A stretch of DNA of 64,000 nucleotides from Arenibacter sp040216555 (lineage in GTDB: Bacteria; Bacteroidota; Bacteroidia; Flavobacteriales; Flavobacteriaceae), in assembly GCA_040216555.1 (NCBI GenBank), contig JAVJOW010000038.1, positions 496,001 to 560,000 on the forward strand. Reading direction: 5' to 3'. The position numbers were made by a program, and so were the translations under genes. Shown piece after piece: positions 62,736 to 64,000 of the stretch; positions within the stretch are counted from its first letter, which is position 1, and each line of letters begins with the position of its first letter. A model generated the notes under the pieces. That model made no database searches. It was not told the DNA's origin and saw nothing but the letters and a program-made list of their open reading frames with translations.

Positions 62736-63110
62736 ATGGCTAGGACACTTTACAATAGATTGGGCGAATTAAAAGGGATTACAAAACTAGTGGATGACGT
62801 AGTTGATCTGCACATGAGCAATCCAACCGTTAGTCCGCGGTTTGTACCGTATATGGACCAACCGGACCGACTAAAGCTTATAAAGCATCATACGGTCCAC
62901 TTCTTTTGTGCAGGTGCAGGTGGCCCCCAAGAGTATAAGGGAAGGGATATGGTTACAACTCATAAGGGAATGAATATTTCAGAGCAGGAGTATTTGGCCG
63001 TTATGGACGACATTCTGGAAGCCATGGACAAAAACAAGTATGGAGATGAAGAAAAAAAGGACGTTCTCGCAATTCTCTATTCCCTTAAAGGAGGAGTTAT
63101 TCGGCTATAG
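62736..63110 (+). CDS. Group 1 truncated hemoglobin
   Basis: A 124-residue truncated hemoglobin. Proximal His76 is in MVTTHKGM, the group 1 pattern, with FFCAGAGGPQEYKGRD before it. The N-terminal YNRLGELKGI is also typical. Such proteins bind O2 or NO. It is a single gene with its own terminator. Confidence 0.88.
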   Translation: MARTLYNRLGELKGITKLVDDVVDLHMSNPTVSPRFVPYMDQPDRLKLIKHHTVHFFCAGAGGPQEYKGRDMVTTHKGMNISEQEYLAVMDDILEAMDKNKYGDEEKKDVLAILYSLKGGVIRL

Positions 63111-63173
63111 TTGGAATTGTAGCCACGGCTTATAATACATAAATGTATAAGCAATTGATCCTTAATTTTTGTG

Positions 63174-63207
63174 AATGGCCTCGATTTTATTGGGGTCATT
63201 TTTTTTA
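63174..63207 (+). terminator. Terminator after the truncated hemoglobin
   Basis: 9-bp stem with two G-T pairs (63174-63182 with 63192-63200), followed by eight T. Confidence 0.6.
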
Positions 63208-63363
63208 CAAACTTACTAGATAGCGCCTCCCCCTTACCCCCGCCAAATGCAAATTGGATGAAGAAAGATTTCAAAAAAAACAAAAACCTATGAAATATTA
63301 CTAATAATTATTCCTACAAATTAATAGACCTTTGTCTAGTTTAACACCCCAATATCTAATAAT

Positions 63364-64000
63364 ATGAACCTATCCAATAGCACTAAAGGGATACTCGGCT
63401 GCATTATTACGTTATTTTTCTGTTCTCTGTCCGCCCAAGAATACCAGGTTTCTACCTACAGCAAGTCCAATAGTTACGAAAACAGCAAAAGAACTGACAA
63501 GTATCAACAGCTTTTAAAAATGGGTTATAAGGAAAACGAAATATTCGAGGACCTTGGCAACGCCAATTTTTTGGTCGAAAACTATGAGGAAGCCATATTT
63601 TGGTATAAAAAGTTAATTGATACAAACAACAGTTCTACAGCAAAGGCAAGTTATTATGAACGCTATCTCTTTGCACTGAAAAAAATTAGATCTACAGTGG
63701 TGGAAAGTAATTCCGAAGATAAGGATTGGCTGGCCCAAATTAAAGGAGACTATCAAATAAACGGTACCCTAGGAGAAAAAAACAATAATCCTGAAAAAGT
63801 AAGCAAATATAGGGACTTCAACTTTCAAAAGCCCCAAGAACCGTTGGTTTCCAGGGAATTAACTCTTGATGATTTGGGTTTGGAAAATGAGTTGGTATCT
63901 GATATTGAGGATAAGGAAAAGTTTAAATTTGCCTATAATGCGCCAATTGCGATCACCGAAGATGGTAGCACTGCCTATTTTAGTAAGGCGGTATATACAA
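63364..64000 (+). CDS. OmpA/PD40-type outer membrane protein (partial, C-terminus outside window)
   Basis: An open frame from ATG 63364 to the right edge, 212 codons without a stop. Signal peptide about 1-25 ending ...SLSAQ. Residues about 50-110 look like TPR (KMGYKENEIFEDLGNANFLVENYEEA), and the visible end (AITEDGSTAYFSKA) resembles the start of a PD40/WD40-like segment. This layout matches flavobacterial OmpA-family proteins, which have an OmpA C-terminal domain. That domain is not in view. Confidence 0.6.
   Translation, partial: MNLSNSTKGILGCIITLFFCSLSAQEYQVSTYSKSNSYENSKRTDKYQQLLKMGYKENEIFEDLGNANFLVENYEEAIFWYKKLIDTNNSSTAKASYYERYLFALKKIRSTVVESNSEDKDWLAQIKGDYQINGTLGEKNNNPEKVSKYRDFNFQKPQEPLVSRELTLDDLGLENELVSDIEDKEKFKFAYNAPIAITEDGSTAYFSKAVYT

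Noticed and set aside
1..64000. tRNA, rRNA, CRISPR arrays, IS elements or prophage genes
   Set aside because: I looked in the spacers for cloverleaf-like, repeat-spacer and transposase signals and found none. Detection by eye is limited, so a tRNA search would be a useful check.

Overview
The window reads as chromosome from a Flavobacteriaceae-like member of the Bacteroidota. Evidence for this placement: an LpxC-FabZ fusion, a PorX-type response regulator with a PglZ domain (type IX secretion control), two TonB-dependent receptors with N-terminal carboxypeptidase-regulatory-like domains, many short lipoproteins, AT-rich spacers, and repeated promoter elements of the Bacteroidota form TAnnTTTG. 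I see no rRNA, tRNA, CRISPR array, prophage or insertion sequence. Gene density and codon style are uniform, so this looks like core chromosome rather than an island.

Layout. Positions 1-9629 are almost all minus strand: a partial VWA membrane protein, fabG, sucD, then a lipid A block (lpxD, lpxC-fabZ, lpxA, efp and a second LpxD-like gene) preceded by an HD-domain hydrolase. At 9667-16716 the strand is mainly plus: porX, tsaE, a tiny lipoprotein, a membrane protein, an alanine-dehydrogenase-like gene and aroB, with proline dehydrogenase opposed. Positions 16836-22737 hold DinB, Lrp/AsnC, an M14 carboxypeptidase, a divergent XRE regulator, a lipoprotein, TerC and a fatty acid hydroxylase. Topoisomerase IV (parE-parC) and ychF follow on the minus strand to 28879.

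Positions 29049-40516 carry a TonB receptor, a ferredoxin divergent from an acyl-CoA reductase, serC and serA, several short conserved proteins, and a His-rich small membrane protein ahead of a TonB receptor with a His/Glu loop (putative zinc or other metal uptake). Positions 40586-44292 (minus) hold a fatty acid hydroxylase, a monoheme cytochrome c and a sulfite-oxidase-type molybdoenzyme in one operon, then folE. Positions 44496-46482 are three genes joined by ATGA overlaps. A GH15 enzyme and an OtsA-OtsB fusion are divergent at 46599-50721. The rest is plus strand: MFS transporter, M28 and M1 peptidases, a dienelactone-hydrolase-like protein, YdeI, a NYN-LOTUS protein, amidohydrolase, DUF2490, a hydrolase-OsmC fusion, YceI, SodC, truncated hemoglobin, and a partial OmpA/PD40-type protein at the right edge.

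Most of this is housekeeping: envelope lipid A synthesis, serine, shikimate and pterin pathways, DNA topology, trehalose. The points I think most deserve a second look are the metal-uptake pair (37666-40516), shared TTGTAA/TTACAA sites linking the XRE gene to the divergent M14 gene, the face-to-face promoters at 32287-32304, a probable leaderless lpxD transcript, a dienelactone hydrolase with its nucleophile changed to Gly, an alanine-dehydrogenase relative lacking the catalytic His, and a 62-residue lipoprotein ending in two near-identical 12-residue repeats. All family names come from reading the sequence by eye; no search was run.
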